This document shows positions 1 to 9,300 of a DNA stretch of 64,000 nucleotides, one piece after another. This DNA is from Roseiarcus sp036513315 (GTDB taxonomy: Bacteria > Pseudomonadota > Alphaproteobacteria > Rhizobiales > Beijerinckiaceae). The stretch is from positions 36,645-100,644 of the forward strand of contig DATBZF010000112.1 in the NCBI GenBank assembly GCA_036513315.1. Direction: 5' to 3'. How positions within the stretch are numbered: the stretch's first letter is position 1; every line of letters begins with the position of its first letter. The notes under the pieces are model-generated. The model did no database searches, had not been told where the DNA came from, and saw nothing but the letters and a program-made list of their open reading frames with translations. The position numbers were made by a program, and so were the translations under genes.

Positions 1-327
1 ATGAATGTCGATCCGCTTGCGCATCGCGATGACGAGCGGGCGCAAGTCGTCCATGCCATGGGTGTGATCGGCATGCGAATGGGTCATCAACACGCCATCG
101 AGGCGCTCCACGGCGGCGCCGAGCAATTGCTCGCGCAGATCAGGCGATGTGTCGACCAGCACGCTTGTCTTGGCGCTGCCTTTGCCGTTGTCGCTTCGCT
201 CGACCAGGACCGAACAGCGCCGCCGTCGGTTGCGCGGATTATTGGGATCACAGGCGCCCCACCCTTGCGCAACGCGCGGCACGCCGCCGGACGAACCGCA
301 TCCCAATATGGTCAGCGCAAAGCTCAA
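1..327 (-). CDS. MBL-fold metallohydrolase, N-terminal part
   Basis: Only the first 109 codons are in the window; the gene runs off the left edge. The likely start is TTG at 325-327, overlapping the TGA of tatD, so translation is probably coupled. The protein opens with the glycine-rich GCGSSGGVPR and carries THSHADHTHGMDDL, the HxHxDH zinc-binding motif of the metallo-beta-lactamase fold. This start and the place after tatD fit the PhnP-like cyclic phosphodiesterase branch, but the substrate cannot be fixed from the fragment. It is the last visible gene of the operon that begins with rlpA. Confidence 0.85.
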   Translation of the reverse strand, partial: MSFALTILGCGSSGGVPRVAQGWGACDPNNPRNRRRRCSVLVERSDNGKGSAKTSVLVDTSPDLREQLLGAAVERLDGVLMTHSHADHTHGMDDLRPLVIAMRKRIDIH

Positions 328-1118
328 GGCGTTTCGTCCATCGGCGGCATTTTGGAAAACAGCCGCAACGCGTTGACGCGCGTCGCATCGGCGATCGCCT
401 TTTCGGAAACGCCCTTGACCTCGGCCAGAACGCGGGCGGTCTCGGTCACGAAAGACGGCTCATTTCGCTTTCCCCGGTAGGGAACCGGCGCGAGAAACGG
501 CGCATCGGTTTCGACCAGCAGCCGGTCGATCGGCACGTCGCGCGCAATGTCGCGCAATCCTTGCGAATTCTTGAACGTCAGCACGCCGGAGAACGAGACA
601 TAGAAGCCGAGCGCGAGCCCGGTTTCCGCCAGCGCGCGCGACGACGTGAAGCAATGCAGAATGGCCTTGAAGGCGCCCTTCTCGCTTTCCTGCCGAAGGA
701 TCGCAGCGACATCGTCATCAGCGTCCCGGGCATGAATGACCAGCGGCAGATCGAGCGCGCGGGCAAGCGCGATCTGAGCGCGAAACACCTTGGCGGCGAC
801 ATCGCGGGGCGCATAATCATAGTGATAATCGAGCCCCGCCTCGCCGATCCCGACGCATTTTGGATGAGCGGCGAACGCACTGATCGCCTCCGCGTCCGTT
901 TGCGCCTCTTCGGCGGCCTGGTGCGGATGCGTGCCGATCGTGAAATAGACCTCGGCGAAACGCTCGGCGAGCGCCACCAGGCGCGCGCCGTGAGCCACAC
1001 GCGTCGAGATTGTGATGAGCCGCTCGACGCCCGCCGCGGATGCGCGGTTGACGACCGCCTCGATTTCCTCTGCGAAGTCGGGAAAGTCGAGATGGCAATG
1101 ACTGTCGATGAGCCTCAT
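324..1118 (-). CDS. tatD: TatD family metal-dependent hydrolase (DNase)
   Basis: 264 residues, the usual TatD length. TIM-barrel metallohydrolase, cytoplasmic, acting as a 3'-5' exonuclease or deoxyribonuclease in characterised members. The N-terminal DSHCHLDF gives the two metal-binding histidines; GEAGLDYHY holds the bridging glutamate, HARDADDD and HCFTSS supply further metal ligands, and ETDAPFLAP near residue 200 holds the conserved aspartate. Its ATG overlaps the stop of metG by 4 bases and its stop overlaps the next gene, so it belongs to one translation-coupled run. Confidence 0.93.
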   Translation of the reverse strand: MRLIDSHCHLDFPDFAEEIEAVVNRASAAGVERLITISTRVAHGARLVALAERFAEVYFTIGTHPHQAAEEAQTDAEAISAFAAHPKCVGIGEAGLDYHYDYAPRDVAAKVFRAQIALARALDLPLVIHARDADDDVAAILRQESEKGAFKAILHCFTSSRALAETGLALGFYVSFSGVLTFKNSQGLRDIARDVPIDRLLVETDAPFLAPVPYRGKRNEPSFVTETARVLAEVKGVSEKAIADATRVNALRLFSKMPPMDETP

Positions 1119-2698
1119 GGCGCGCCGGCCTCGGGCTCGACGTAGCGCGGGAAAATCGGGGCGGGCGGCGGCAAGGCGACGCCGGGTTTCAGCCGATGGG
1201 CCGCCTCGATGCGCCCGGCGTCGCGCCCATCGTCCAGCGTGGCGAAATCGCGCGCTGCCTTGGGAACCGCCAGCAGATCGAGCAGTTTCTCCATCGCGCC
1301 GGGAAGCACCGGCTGCAGCAGAACCGCCGCAATGCGCAAAGTCTCGATGGTCACGTAGAGCACCACGCGCATCCGGGCGGGATCGCTTTTGGCGAGCTTC
1401 CAGGGTTCATTATTGGCGAAATAACGGTTCGCCTTGGCGACAACGTCGAATATCGCGCCGAGATATTGGTGGATCGCATAGCTCTTCATGTGCTCGCGCG
1501 CGGCCGCGGCCAGAGCGTCCGCATCTGCGAGCAGAGCGAGATCGTCGCTGGTCGCCGCGCTCTCGCGCCAGTCCGGCACGGCGCCGCCGCAATTCCTGGC
1601 GATCATCGACAGCGAGCGTTGCGCCAGATTGCCAAGATCATTGGCGAGATCGGCGTTGACGCGCTGAACGATCGCCTCGTGCGAATAATTGCCGTCCTGG
1701 CCGAAAGGAACTTCGCGCAAGAAGAAATAGCGGATCTGATCGACGCCATAGCGCGCGATCAGATCCGCGGGATCGACGACATTGCCCGTCGATTTCGACA
1801 TTTTCTCGCCGCGGTTGAACAGGAAGCCGTGCACGACGACCTGGCGTGGCAGCGCCAGCTTGGCCGACATCAGGAAAGCGGGCCAATAGATCGCGTGAAA
1901 GCGCGTAATGTCCTTGCCGATGACATGGGCGTCGGCAGGCCAGAACCCTGCCCTTGGGCCGTCGTCGGGAAAGCCGGTCGCTGTGATGTAATTGGTCAGC
2001 GCATCGACCCAGACATACATCACATGGCTGGGATCGCCGGGAACCGGCACGCCCCAGTCGAAAGTCGTGCGGCTGATCGAAAGATCGGACAGGCCGCGTT
2101 TCACGAAGGCGACGATCTCGTTGCGATATTTGTCGGGCGTGACGAAATCGGGCTGCGTCTGATAAAGCGCGAGCAGCCGTTCGGCATAGGCCGACAGGCG
2201 AAAGAAATAGCTTTGCTCCTCGACCCATTCGGCCGGCGCGCCGCTTGGCGCGAGCCGGGTTCCGTTCGGGCCGTCAGTGAGCTCTTCCTCGTCGAAATAG
2301 GCCTCGTCGCGCACCGAATACCAGCCCGAATATTTCGACAGATAGATATCGCCGTTCGCCGCCATCCGCTCCCAGATCGCCTGGCTCGCGCGCTTGTGGC
2401 GTTCCTGCGTCGTGCGCACGATATCGTCGGCGCGCGCGTTCAGCGCCTCGCCCATCGCTTCGAACTGCGCGGCGGTGCGGTCCGCCAGCGCCTGCGGGGT
2501 CAGCCCTTCCCGCGCGGCGGTCTGCTGCATCTTGAGGCCATGCTCGTCCATGCCGGTGACGAACAGCGTATCGCGCCCATCCAGCCGCATGAACCGCGCA
2601 ATCGCGTCGGTTGCGATGCGTTCATAGGCGTGGCCGATATGCGGCGCCCCGTTGGCGTAGGGAATCGCGGTCGTGATATAGAAGCGGCGTTGGGTCAT
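1115..2698 (-). CDS. metG: Methionyl-tRNA synthetase
   Basis: 527 residues; class I aminoacyl-tRNA synthetase charging tRNA-Met. The HIGH motif is seen as PHIGHAYE near residue 20 and the KMSKS loop as GEKMSKSTGN near residue 300. DEHGLK after the first Rossmann half is typical of MetRS. The length shows the short form without the C-terminal EMAP/tRNA-binding domain, common in alphaproteobacteria. No four-cysteine zinc knuckle is visible in the connective peptide, so it looks like the zinc-free type. The stop overlaps tatD; 55 bases separate it from holB upstream. Confidence 0.96.
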   Translation of the reverse strand: MTQRRFYITTAIPYANGAPHIGHAYERIATDAIARFMRLDGRDTLFVTGMDEHGLKMQQTAAREGLTPQALADRTAAQFEAMGEALNARADDIVRTTQERHKRASQAIWERMAANGDIYLSKYSGWYSVRDEAYFDEEELTDGPNGTRLAPSGAPAEWVEEQSYFFRLSAYAERLLALYQTQPDFVTPDKYRNEIVAFVKRGLSDLSISRTTFDWGVPVPGDPSHVMYVWVDALTNYITATGFPDDGPRAGFWPADAHVIGKDITRFHAIYWPAFLMSAKLALPRQVVVHGFLFNRGEKMSKSTGNVVDPADLIARYGVDQIRYFFLREVPFGQDGNYSHEAIVQRVNADLANDLGNLAQRSLSMIARNCGGAVPDWRESAATSDDLALLADADALAAAAREHMKSYAIHQYLGAIFDVVAKANRYFANNEPWKLAKSDPARMRVVLYVTIETLRIAAVLLQPVLPGAMEKLLDLLAVPKAARDFATLDDGRDAGRIEAAHRLKPGVALPPPAPIFPRYVEPEAGAP

Positions 2699-2753
2699 CA
2701 GAATCGTCCTAGAGTTCCCGTTTCGCTCGAAAATGCTCTAGGAGCTTCGACTT

Positions 2754-3821
2754 TTACAGGCGGCGCGCAGCGGCGGAAAGTTCCGCGAAAATCGACAGGA
2801 CATGCAATTTCTTGTCGAGATTATAGGCTTCCGCCTCGCGCGTTGCGGCGCGAATCTTGTCCCATACCTCGGCTATCGACGCAAGACGAGGGGTCTCGCC
2901 GCCGCCGCGCGCGCGCTCGGCAAGCCAATCATAGATGGCATTCATCAGTCCGTCGAAGGCGTCGCCTGCGCCACGCGCGCTGACCGCGTCGGCGAGTCTG
3001 TGGATTTCGCGAAAGTCGGCGTCCGGCAATCGCGCGACGACCGCCTCGATCATTGCAGCGATCTCTCGCGCGCCCGGATCCACGCGCTTGAGCGCCTCGC
3101 GCACCGATCCATTTGCGCGCGCCGCCGCCCGGTCGAGGTCCTCCGGAGAAATCGCATCCCAGGGCTCGCCGAGCCCGCCTACAATTCCCGCGATAGCAGT
3201 GGGCGCGAGGCTCTCCAGGTTCAAGCGCCGGCAGCGCGATCTGATCGTCGCGAGAACCTGGCCAGGTCGATGGGCGACGATCAGGAACAGCGAGCGCGGC
3301 GGCGGCTCCTCGATCATTTTCAGCAACGCATTGGCGCCCGCGCGATTGAGGTCCTCGGCGCTATCCACGATGCAAATGCGCCAACCGCCGGCGCCCGCCG
3401 ATTTGTGGAAAAGCTCAAGGGCGCCGCGCACGTCCTCGACGCGAATTTCGGAGTAGAAGTTTTTCGATTGCGTATTCCAGCTTCGACGCAGCGCCGCGAG
3501 GTCGGGATGGGCCAGCGCCAGCGCCTGGCGCACCGCCGACGCATCGAGATCGACACTGAGGTCATTGGCGGCCAGCACGCGCGCAGCGGTCGGATCCGGC
3601 TGGGCGAGGATGAAGCGGGCGAAGCGCCAGGCGAGCGTCGCCTTGCCGACGCCCTCCGGCCCGCCGATCAGCCAGGCGTGAGCGAGCTTTCCCGAGCGGT
3701 AGGCGTTCAGCAATTCGCCCTCGGCGGCGGCATGGCCGACCAGATTCGCAGCAAAGCGCGGATGCGGCGCGCCGGGATAAAGGTCGCTCTCCTGCGCGGC
3801 GCTTTCGGGAGCCTTGCTCAT
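2754..3821 (-). CDS. holB: DNA polymerase III subunit delta prime
   Basis: 355 residues, AAA+ clamp-loader subunit that helps load the beta clamp at replication forks. GGPEGVGKATLAW near residue 55 is the Walker A region; ALLKMIEEPPPRSLFLIVAH is the sensor-1 and SRC region leading into SRCRRL. The position between tmk and metG is the standard order in Rhizobiales. Its ATG overlaps the stop of tmk by 4 bases. The name rests on family knowledge plus context, since delta prime diverges quickly. Confidence 0.93.
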   Translation of the reverse strand: MSKAPESAAQESDLYPGAPHPRFAANLVGHAAAEGELLNAYRSGKLAHAWLIGGPEGVGKATLAWRFARFILAQPDPTAARVLAANDLSVDLDASAVRQALALAHPDLAALRRSWNTQSKNFYSEIRVEDVRGALELFHKSAGAGGWRICIVDSAEDLNRAGANALLKMIEEPPPRSLFLIVAHRPGQVLATIRSRCRRLNLESLAPTAIAGIVGGLGEPWDAISPEDLDRAAARANGSVREALKRVDPGAREIAAMIEAVVARLPDADFREIHRLADAVSARGAGDAFDGLMNAIYDWLAERARGGGETPRLASIAEVWDKIRAATREAEAYNLDKKLHVLSIFAELSAAARRL

Positions 3822-4498
3822 GGCCGCGCGCCGGCGGTTTCGAACGCATTGCCTAACCGCTCACGCACGCAAACCCAGATCGCTTGAGCAACATCTTGCG
3901 GCGGGTTGTCGGCGTCAATGATGGCGCAACGGATGGGCTCGGCGCGCGCGATATCGAGAAACGCCCGACGCAGGGTTTCATGAAAAGCCGCGCCTTCGCG
4001 CTCGAAGCGGTCCATCGCGCCCTTTTCGCCGCGTCTCGCCGCCGCGCGCGCCAGCCCTTTGTCTACCGCCAGATCTAGGATGAGCGTGAGATCGGGCCTG
4101 ACATCGCCGACGGCGACGCGTTCGAGGCTGGCGATGAGGGCCGGGTCAAGCTTGCCCGCCGCGCCTTGATAGGCCCGCGTCGAATCGGCGAAACGATCTG
4201 AGATGACCCAGGCGCCCCGGCCAAGCGCCGGCGCAATCAGGCGATCGATATGATCGATCCGCGCCGCGCTGAACAGTATGGCTTCGCCGGCAGGGCCAAA
4301 CGGCTCGGCCTTGCCTGACAGGATGATGTCGCGCAACGCCTCGGCGCCGGGCGAGCCGCCGGGCTCTCGCGTCACAACGACGGACAAGCCAAGCGTCGAC
4401 AGCTTTTCCGCCAGAAGTTTCGCCTGAGTTGATTTCCCGGCCCCCTCCCCGCCTTCCAGGGTGATGAACCGGCCTCTGCGCGCCGCGTTCATTGTCAA
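3818..4498 (-). CDS. tmk: Thymidylate kinase
   Basis: 226 residues. Phosphorylates dTMP to dTDP with ATP in dTTP synthesis. The P-loop is GGEGAGKSTQAKLL near residue 14; VVTREPGGSPGAE is the dTMP-binding DR(E)PGG region; DRFADSTRAYQGA is the conserved DR-Y-S-x-AYQ segment. Slightly longer than E. coli Tmk. The start ATG overlaps the dac stop and the stop overlaps the holB start, so it sits inside the coupled operon. Confidence 0.95.
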   Translation of the reverse strand: MTMNAARRGRFITLEGGEGAGKSTQAKLLAEKLSTLGLSVVVTREPGGSPGAEALRDIILSGKAEPFGPAGEAILFSAARIDHIDRLIAPALGRGAWVISDRFADSTRAYQGAAGKLDPALIASLERVAVGDVRPDLTLILDLAVDKGLARAAARRGEKGAMDRFEREGAAFHETLRRAFLDIARAEPIRCAIIDADNPPQDVAQAIWVCVRERLGNAFETAGARP

Positions 4499-5676
4499 TT
4501 CTTTGCAAGGGTTCTGCGCAAAAATCCGCCGGCCAATTCGAGCCCGGCGTCGAGCGCGCGTTGCGTCAGCGTTCCCACAGCGACCGACCCGCCGGTCTTC
4601 AGCGGAACCTCAAGCACTTGCGATTGACCGCGCCATATCCTCAATCGTCCCGCCTCGACGCCTTCGGCCACCGGCGCCGTCAGCGGGCCCTGATAGATGA
4701 TTTTCGCCGAAAGCTTGTCTCCCGACCCATGTGCGGCGAAAACCTTGACCGGTTTTTCCGCGACCAAGTCCACCTCGCCTTGCGCGCCGCCATAGACCGC
4801 CGCCTGACCCACGACATCGCCAACCTGGTAGAGCATTCTGGCGTCGAAAGACCGGAAGCCCCAGTCCAGTAGCTTGCGCGATTCCTCGGCGCGATCGGCG
4901 GCCGTCTTCAGGCCGTTGACGACGATGATCAGGCGCTGCCCGTTTTGCACCGCCGAACCCACAAGTCCAAAGCCGCTCTCGGCGATATCGCCTGTTTTGA
5001 GCCCATCCGCGCCCAAGTCCATCGTCAGCAGGGGGTTACGGTTGAGCTGGTGGATCTTGTTCCAGGTGAAATCGCGCTCGCTGAAATAATGATAAAGATC
5101 GGGATAGTCGGCGATGATGTGGGCGGCCAGTTGCGCCATTTCGCGCGGCGTCACGCGTTCGTGCGGGTCGCCCTTGCCCCAGACGTTGGCGAATGTGGAA
5201 TGTGTCATGCCAAGCTCGGCGGCGCGCTTATTCATCAGCGCGACGAAGTTTTCTTCTGTGCCCGAGACGCCTTCGGCCAGCGTGATCGCCGCGTCATTGC
5301 CGGACTCGATCAACAGGCCACGAAGCAAATCCTCGATCCGCACGTTGCTATGCACGGACAGGAACATCGCCGAGCCATGCGAATGGGCGCCTCCGGTCCG
5401 CCACGCGTTTTCTGACACTTCGAATTCCTGGTCGAGTTTGAGACGACCCTCCTTGATTTCGTGGAAGACAATTTCCGCCGTCATCAATTTTGACGTCGAC
5501 GCCGGCGCCATGAGTTCATCGGCGTTTTTTTCGAACAGAACCGCGCCGCTCTCGTAGTCCATCAATAAAGCGAACGGCGCGGTGGTTTGAAAACTCTGCG
5601 CCTCGGCCTGGACAAGGCTCCAACCGGCGGCGACCGCCACGACAACCGGAACCATGATCGCGCGCAAACTGAACAA
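4495..5676 (-). CDS. D-alanyl-D-alanine carboxypeptidase (PBP5/6 type)
   Basis: About 393 residues, exported DD-carboxypeptidase trimming peptidoglycan pentapeptides. The serine-lysine motif is STSK (in PASTSKLMT), the second motif is SGN (IESGNDAAI), and the third is KTG (GLKTGDIAESG). A C-terminal PBP5-type beta domain ends in an amphipathic tail (GGFLRRTLAKN) for membrane attachment. I choose the TTG start at 5674-5676 because AGGAG lies at ideal spacing in front of it; an ATG at 5733 and one at 5655 are alternatives. A signal peptide (AAGWSLVQAEAQS) follows. The stop overlaps tmk. Confidence 0.92.
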   Translation of the reverse strand: MFSLRAIMVPVVVAVAAGWSLVQAEAQSFQTTAPFALLMDYESGAVLFEKNADELMAPASTSKLMTAEIVFHEIKEGRLKLDQEFEVSENAWRTGGAHSHGSAMFLSVHSNVRIEDLLRGLLIESGNDAAITLAEGVSGTEENFVALMNKRAAELGMTHSTFANVWGKGDPHERVTPREMAQLAAHIIADYPDLYHYFSERDFTWNKIHQLNRNPLLTMDLGADGLKTGDIAESGFGLVGSAVQNGQRLIIVVNGLKTAADRAEESRKLLDWGFRSFDARMLYQVGDVVGQAAVYGGAQGEVDLVAEKPVKVFAAHGSGDKLSAKIIYQGPLTAPVAEGVEAGRLRIWRGQSQVLEVPLKTGGSVAVGTLTQRALDAGLELAGGFLRRTLAKN

Positions 5677-5770
5677 GGGAACTCCTCGCGTTGCGCGGAC
5701 GGCATCGCCAACGCGGTCCCCCTTAATTTGCACTGGAAGGTCTGGAAATCAACGGCGACGGCGCGCCAAG

Positions 5771-6808
5771 CTAGGGCTTGTCGTTCAGGGAAGCGACGCC
5801 TTGCGCATTGATCCGATCGAACGGGCCCTTGTTTCGCATGAACATTCGCACAGCGGCGCTGTCGGCGAAGTAGAGAGCGTCATTGGTCGACACGGTTTGC
5901 AGCTTCGGGCGAACCGGGGGCATTTCCGATGTTCTGACCGGCGGCGTCGGGAAGGCCGCATTTGGGATGGAGCCAAGGTCAAATGGGCGCGCCGGCGGGG
6001 TCGGCGCATGGACCGGCAAAGGCGACGCCGGCCGCTCTGCGAGAGCCTCGACCGGGGCCGCGGCAGCGGGCGGCGGCGCGGGTTCGGGCGCTGGAGGTTG
6101 CTGCCGGGCGGGCGTCGGCGTCAAAGCCTTCGCGAAGCTTTCGATCGGATTGCTGGCGACCATCACTGGGCTGCTGGTCGGCGCGCCATCAAGCGTCGCC
6201 GGAGCGCCGTCAAGACGCAACGTCGCAAAAAGCTTCGAATCGTCGGAGCCCTCGAGCGCCGCCCGGCCGATATATTCGACTTTGACGCGGGCGGTGCCGG
6301 CGCCTTTGAAATCAAGCGCGTCGGCGACGCGCGAAGAGACATCCATCACGCGGCCGCCGTGATAGGGGCCGCGATCGTTGACCCGCACGATGATCGAGTG
6401 ACCATTGCCGAGATTGGTGACCCTGGCATAGCTCGGCAGCGGCATCGTCGGATGCGCCGCCGAAATCGAATCCTTATCGTAAATTTCGCCGTTGGCGGTG
6501 CGACGCCCTTGGAATGCATCGCCATACCAGGAGGCCAAGCCCACCGCCGTGTAGGATTCATTCTCCGCCGGATAATAAGTATGGCCGGCGATCGTATAGG
6601 CGTGTCCGACGAGATATTGACCGCCGCCATGGGGAACGGGTTGCCCATCGGCGATAACACGCGGGCTGGCATGGCCATATTTGGCCTCGGAGAAATATTC
6701 TTTTCCGTTCGAGTGACGGGCCACCGAGGGCGGCTGCGCACAACCCGCCAGACCGACCACGGCGGTCAAGACCGAAGCTTGCAATATCCGCCTTGATGTT
6801 GCGTCCAT
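5771..6808 (-). CDS. rlpA: RlpA family septal ring lytic transglycosylase, lipoprotein
   Basis: About 345 residues from the ATG at 6808 (ATGs at 6832 and 6865 are also in frame). The lipobox VGLAGC follows a short hydrophobic segment, so it is probably an outer-membrane lipoprotein. The double-psi beta-barrel is clear: GLASWYGDAFQGRRTANGE, then ARVTNLGNGHSIIVRVNDRGP and DVSSRVADALD. RlpA cleaves peptidoglycan lacking stem peptides. The C-terminal third is proline/alanine-rich and has no recognisable SPOR domain. It is the first gene of the operon that continues with the D,D-carboxypeptidase, so both act on the cell wall. Confidence 0.92.
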   Translation of the reverse strand: MDATSRRILQASVLTAVVGLAGCAQPPSVARHSNGKEYFSEAKYGHASPRVIADGQPVPHGGGQYLVGHAYTIAGHTYYPAENESYTAVGLASWYGDAFQGRRTANGEIYDKDSISAAHPTMPLPSYARVTNLGNGHSIIVRVNDRGPYHGGRVMDVSSRVADALDFKGAGTARVKVEYIGRAALEGSDDSKLFATLRLDGAPATLDGAPTSSPVMVASNPIESFAKALTPTPARQQPPAPEPAPPPAAAAPVEALAERPASPLPVHAPTPPARPFDLGSIPNAAFPTPPVRTSEMPPVRPKLQTVSTNDALYFADSAAVRMFMRNKGPFDRINAQGVASLNDKP

Positions 6809-7195
6809 AAACGGGCGGGAAACCTCAATCATCGATGCCAACTCGGGACTGCGACGCAACGGCACGAACGCAACAGCGACCGCACGGTTTGGCGCCCAGC
6901 GGGCGGCGACCGCATGAAAACTTCACTCCAACGATCACTCTTGCCCCCGCATCCTTTCCAAAGCCCTAAAGTCCCCAACAGGCTCAGACGAAACTCGTAT
7001 GACAAATTAGCAGCACATGAGGCGCGCCGCAAATCTGGTGGAGCGATGGCGTAGAGATTTGACAAAACGGCGACGCAGGACCCTTGCAGAATTTTCGGAA
7101 ACCGCCGGTGGATCAACGGGCGGCGTTTCCCTGCCAACCGATTATCCCGCGTAATAGAGAGTGGCCGCGTCGTCGCCGAAGTGGAGCGAGGGCGA
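6809..7195. other. Intergenic region upstream of rlpA
   Basis: I see no gene here. It should contain the promoter of the rlpA-led operon on the minus strand and the end of the small membrane gene. Open frames are short and lack coding character. Confidence 0.5.
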
Positions 7196-7318
7196 TCAGC
7201 GCAGGCCGGAGCCGCGCAGCAACAAGCCGATCAGAATCCCCGCGAGCACAGCGGCGACCGGCCCCAGAAAGAGCGTCAAAAGCCATTGGGCGGCGTCGTC
7301 GGAGCGATTCTCTCTCAC
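7196..7318 (-). CDS. Small single-pass membrane protein (40 aa)
   Basis: Begins with GTG at 7316-7318, nine bases after a strong GGGAGG. The 40-residue product has a charged start (VRENRSDDAAQW) followed by a hydrophobic stretch (LLTLFLGPVAAVLAGILIGLLL) and a basic end (RGSGLR), predicting one membrane segment. No family is recognised. The ribosome site and membrane profile argue for a real gene; no neighbour suggests a role. Confidence 0.55.
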   Translation of the reverse strand: MRENRSDDAAQWLLTLFLGPVAAVLAGILIGLLLRGSGLR

Positions 7319-7756
7319 AAGCGGAGACCTCCCGCCCGGGGAGATGAAGGCCGCCGGGATGGGCGACGCCCACGACGGTCGCGATCGTGATGTCGGCCAC
7401 GCGCCGACGATCACGATCTCCATCAAATACAGCCGGTTCGCGGCCCTTTTGCGGTGGGAAAAGCAGCGAAATCGAAATTTCTCGCCCCCGGATGGCGGTC
7501 GTTCGACGAAGGCCTTCCGCAAGTCGGAACGTAGAATGGCGTGCGGAGATGCGGCGGCAGGTCTCTCTTAATCAAGTTTTAAGGTTAATGAAGAATAACG
7601 TCTGTGTCAGATCGAAACAGCGAAGCTTCGCGATTCCACGAAGCGAGTCTCGGGGAAGTATACGACCAGCCGGACTTATTAGCCCCATACCGCCTTATGC
7701 CGCCCGCCTGAGTTCTAACGTCGCCAAATTGTTATCCCAGATCCAGGAAAGCCCTC
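7319..7756. promoter_or_regulatory. Leader region upstream of flagellin
   Basis: 438 bases without a clear gene. The part from about 7560 is AT-richer and contains TTAA-rich stretches that could be promoter elements, and a perfect 12-base palindrome GCGAAGCTTCGC at 7620-7631 that may form part of the 5' leader of the flagellin mRNA. No confident sigma-28 or sigma-54 site can be assigned by eye. AGGAAA precedes the flagellin ATG. Confidence 0.35.
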
Positions 7757-8878
7757 ATGTCTTCACTTCTCACAAACGCTTCGGCTCTCACGGCGCTGCA
7801 AGCGCTCAATATGACGCAGCAGGATCTGGCGACGACGCAGAACCAGATTTCGACCGGCCTGAAAGTCGCCAATGCTTCCGACAACGCCGCCTATTGGTCG
7901 ATCGCCCAGAGTCTGGAGTCGGTCACGGGCGTTATTGGCGCGGTCAACGATTCGATCGCCCAGAGCCAGTCGATCATCGGCGCCGCGACGGCGGCGATCA
8001 ACAACGTCATCACCACCATCCATGCGATGCAGACCGCGCTTACCGAGGCCGAATCCCCCAGCGCCGATATCGCCACCATCAACACCACCCTCGCCTCGCT
8101 CGGCCAGGAGTTGACCTCGACGGTGAACGGCGCCTCGTATAGCGGCGTAAACCTGCTCGACGGCAGCCAGACCACGCTCAACTTCATCGCCGGCTACAAT
8201 GTCAGCAGCACCGGCGTCGCCAGCTTCAACAACGTCACGCTGGCGGCGCAGGCCCTGACCGGAACTGGCGGCACGTCGTCGACGACCGTCGGACCCGATA
8301 TCACCGACACCAATACGATCACCAACATCGCCGCCCTCGTCGCCAACACCTATACCGCCAGCTATGGCGTCGATGCGATCACCACGACCGCCGATTCCAC
8401 CACCGTCTCCTCGGTGAGCCTGTCGGGCGTGACGACCACCACCACCTACAGCGGCCTCGACGTCAACGGCAATGCAACGACGATCGCCCTGGCGGGCTCG
8501 GGCGGCGGTTCGCTCAGCGTCTCGGTCGTCACGACGCCGCCCGCCGGCTTGTTCACGCAAGGTGCGGACGATCTGACCGCCCTAACGACGAGCGCGGCCA
8601 CAGCGGCGGCGCAGATTACCGCCGTCAACGCTGCGTTGACAGCAGTGACGAGCTATTCCTCGATCCTCGGCTCGGTCTCCAACACGCTCGCCAATGCCGC
8701 GACCTTCAACACTGACCTGTCGGACAATTACACCACCGGCACCGGCGCCCTCGTCGACGCTGACATGAACCAGGCTTCGACCCGCCTGCAGGCTCTGCAG
8801 ACGCAGCAGCAACTCGGCGTTCAGTCGCTGTCGATCGCCAACCAGAGCAGCCAACTTATCCTCAAGCTGTTCCAGTAA
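7757..8878 (+). CDS. Flagellin
   Basis: 373 residues. The N-terminal D0/D1 helix begins MSSLLTNASALTALQAL with the TQQDLATTQNQISTGLKVA heptad region and ASDNAAYWSIAQ; the C-terminal D0 is LQTQQQLGVQSLSIANQSSQ ending in LILKLFQ. The middle is a Thr/Ser/Gly-rich variable domain. It forms the extracellular flagellar filament after export by the type III flagellar apparatus. No other flagellar gene is near it, so it is a stand-alone filament gene, with its own long leader. Confidence 0.96.
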   Translation: MSSLLTNASALTALQALNMTQQDLATTQNQISTGLKVANASDNAAYWSIAQSLESVTGVIGAVNDSIAQSQSIIGAATAAINNVITTIHAMQTALTEAESPSADIATINTTLASLGQELTSTVNGASYSGVNLLDGSQTTLNFIAGYNVSSTGVASFNNVTLAAQALTGTGGTSSTTVGPDITDTNTITNIAALVANTYTASYGVDAITTTADSTTVSSVSLSGVTTTTTYSGLDVNGNATTIALAGSGGGSLSVSVVTTPPAGLFTQGADDLTALTTSAATAAAQITAVNAALTAVTSYSSILGSVSNTLANAATFNTDLSDNYTTGTGALVDADMNQASTRLQALQTQQQLGVQSLSIANQSSQLILKLFQ

Positions 8879-9130
8879 TCCGCCAGGGCAAGGCAATAGG
8901 CGTGATGTTTCGCGAAAAGCGCCCGGCAGAGTGACATCTACGGCCGCCTATATCCGGGCGATATTTCAAGGCGCGCCAGACCCGCCCCCACCCCAAAGAA
9001 AACCGCGATCGGCGTATCGACGAGATACGCCGCGCGAGAAACTCCGCTGCGAACGGACTTCCCGCCCCTCCGCAACAAGAAATCGGGGCGACCGAAATCG
9101 TCATAATATGTGCTAAGCTGTTGTCATGAT

Positions 9131-9206
9131 TGGTGAGCGCGGTGGGACTCGAACCCACGACCCTCTGATTAAAAGTCAGATGCTCTACCGATTGAGCTAC
9201 GCGCTC
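9131..9206 (-). tRNA. tRNA-Lys (anticodon TTT)
   Basis: 76-base cloverleaf on the minus strand. Acceptor stem GAGCGCG pairs with CGCGCTC, D arm contains AGCTCAATCGGTAGAGC, the anticodon loop is CTTTTAA with anticodon TTT, and the T arm has GTGGGTTCGAGTCCCAC. CCA is encoded. Standard length and no intron. Confidence 0.97.
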
Positions 9207-9300
9207 CCCTCACGGGATGGGCAGTGCCTATAGATTCGCCCGTCAAGGGTCAATAGAAGGCGCGATCGCGAAGGACGCGCGAATGGCTTCGGAGCCGCCT

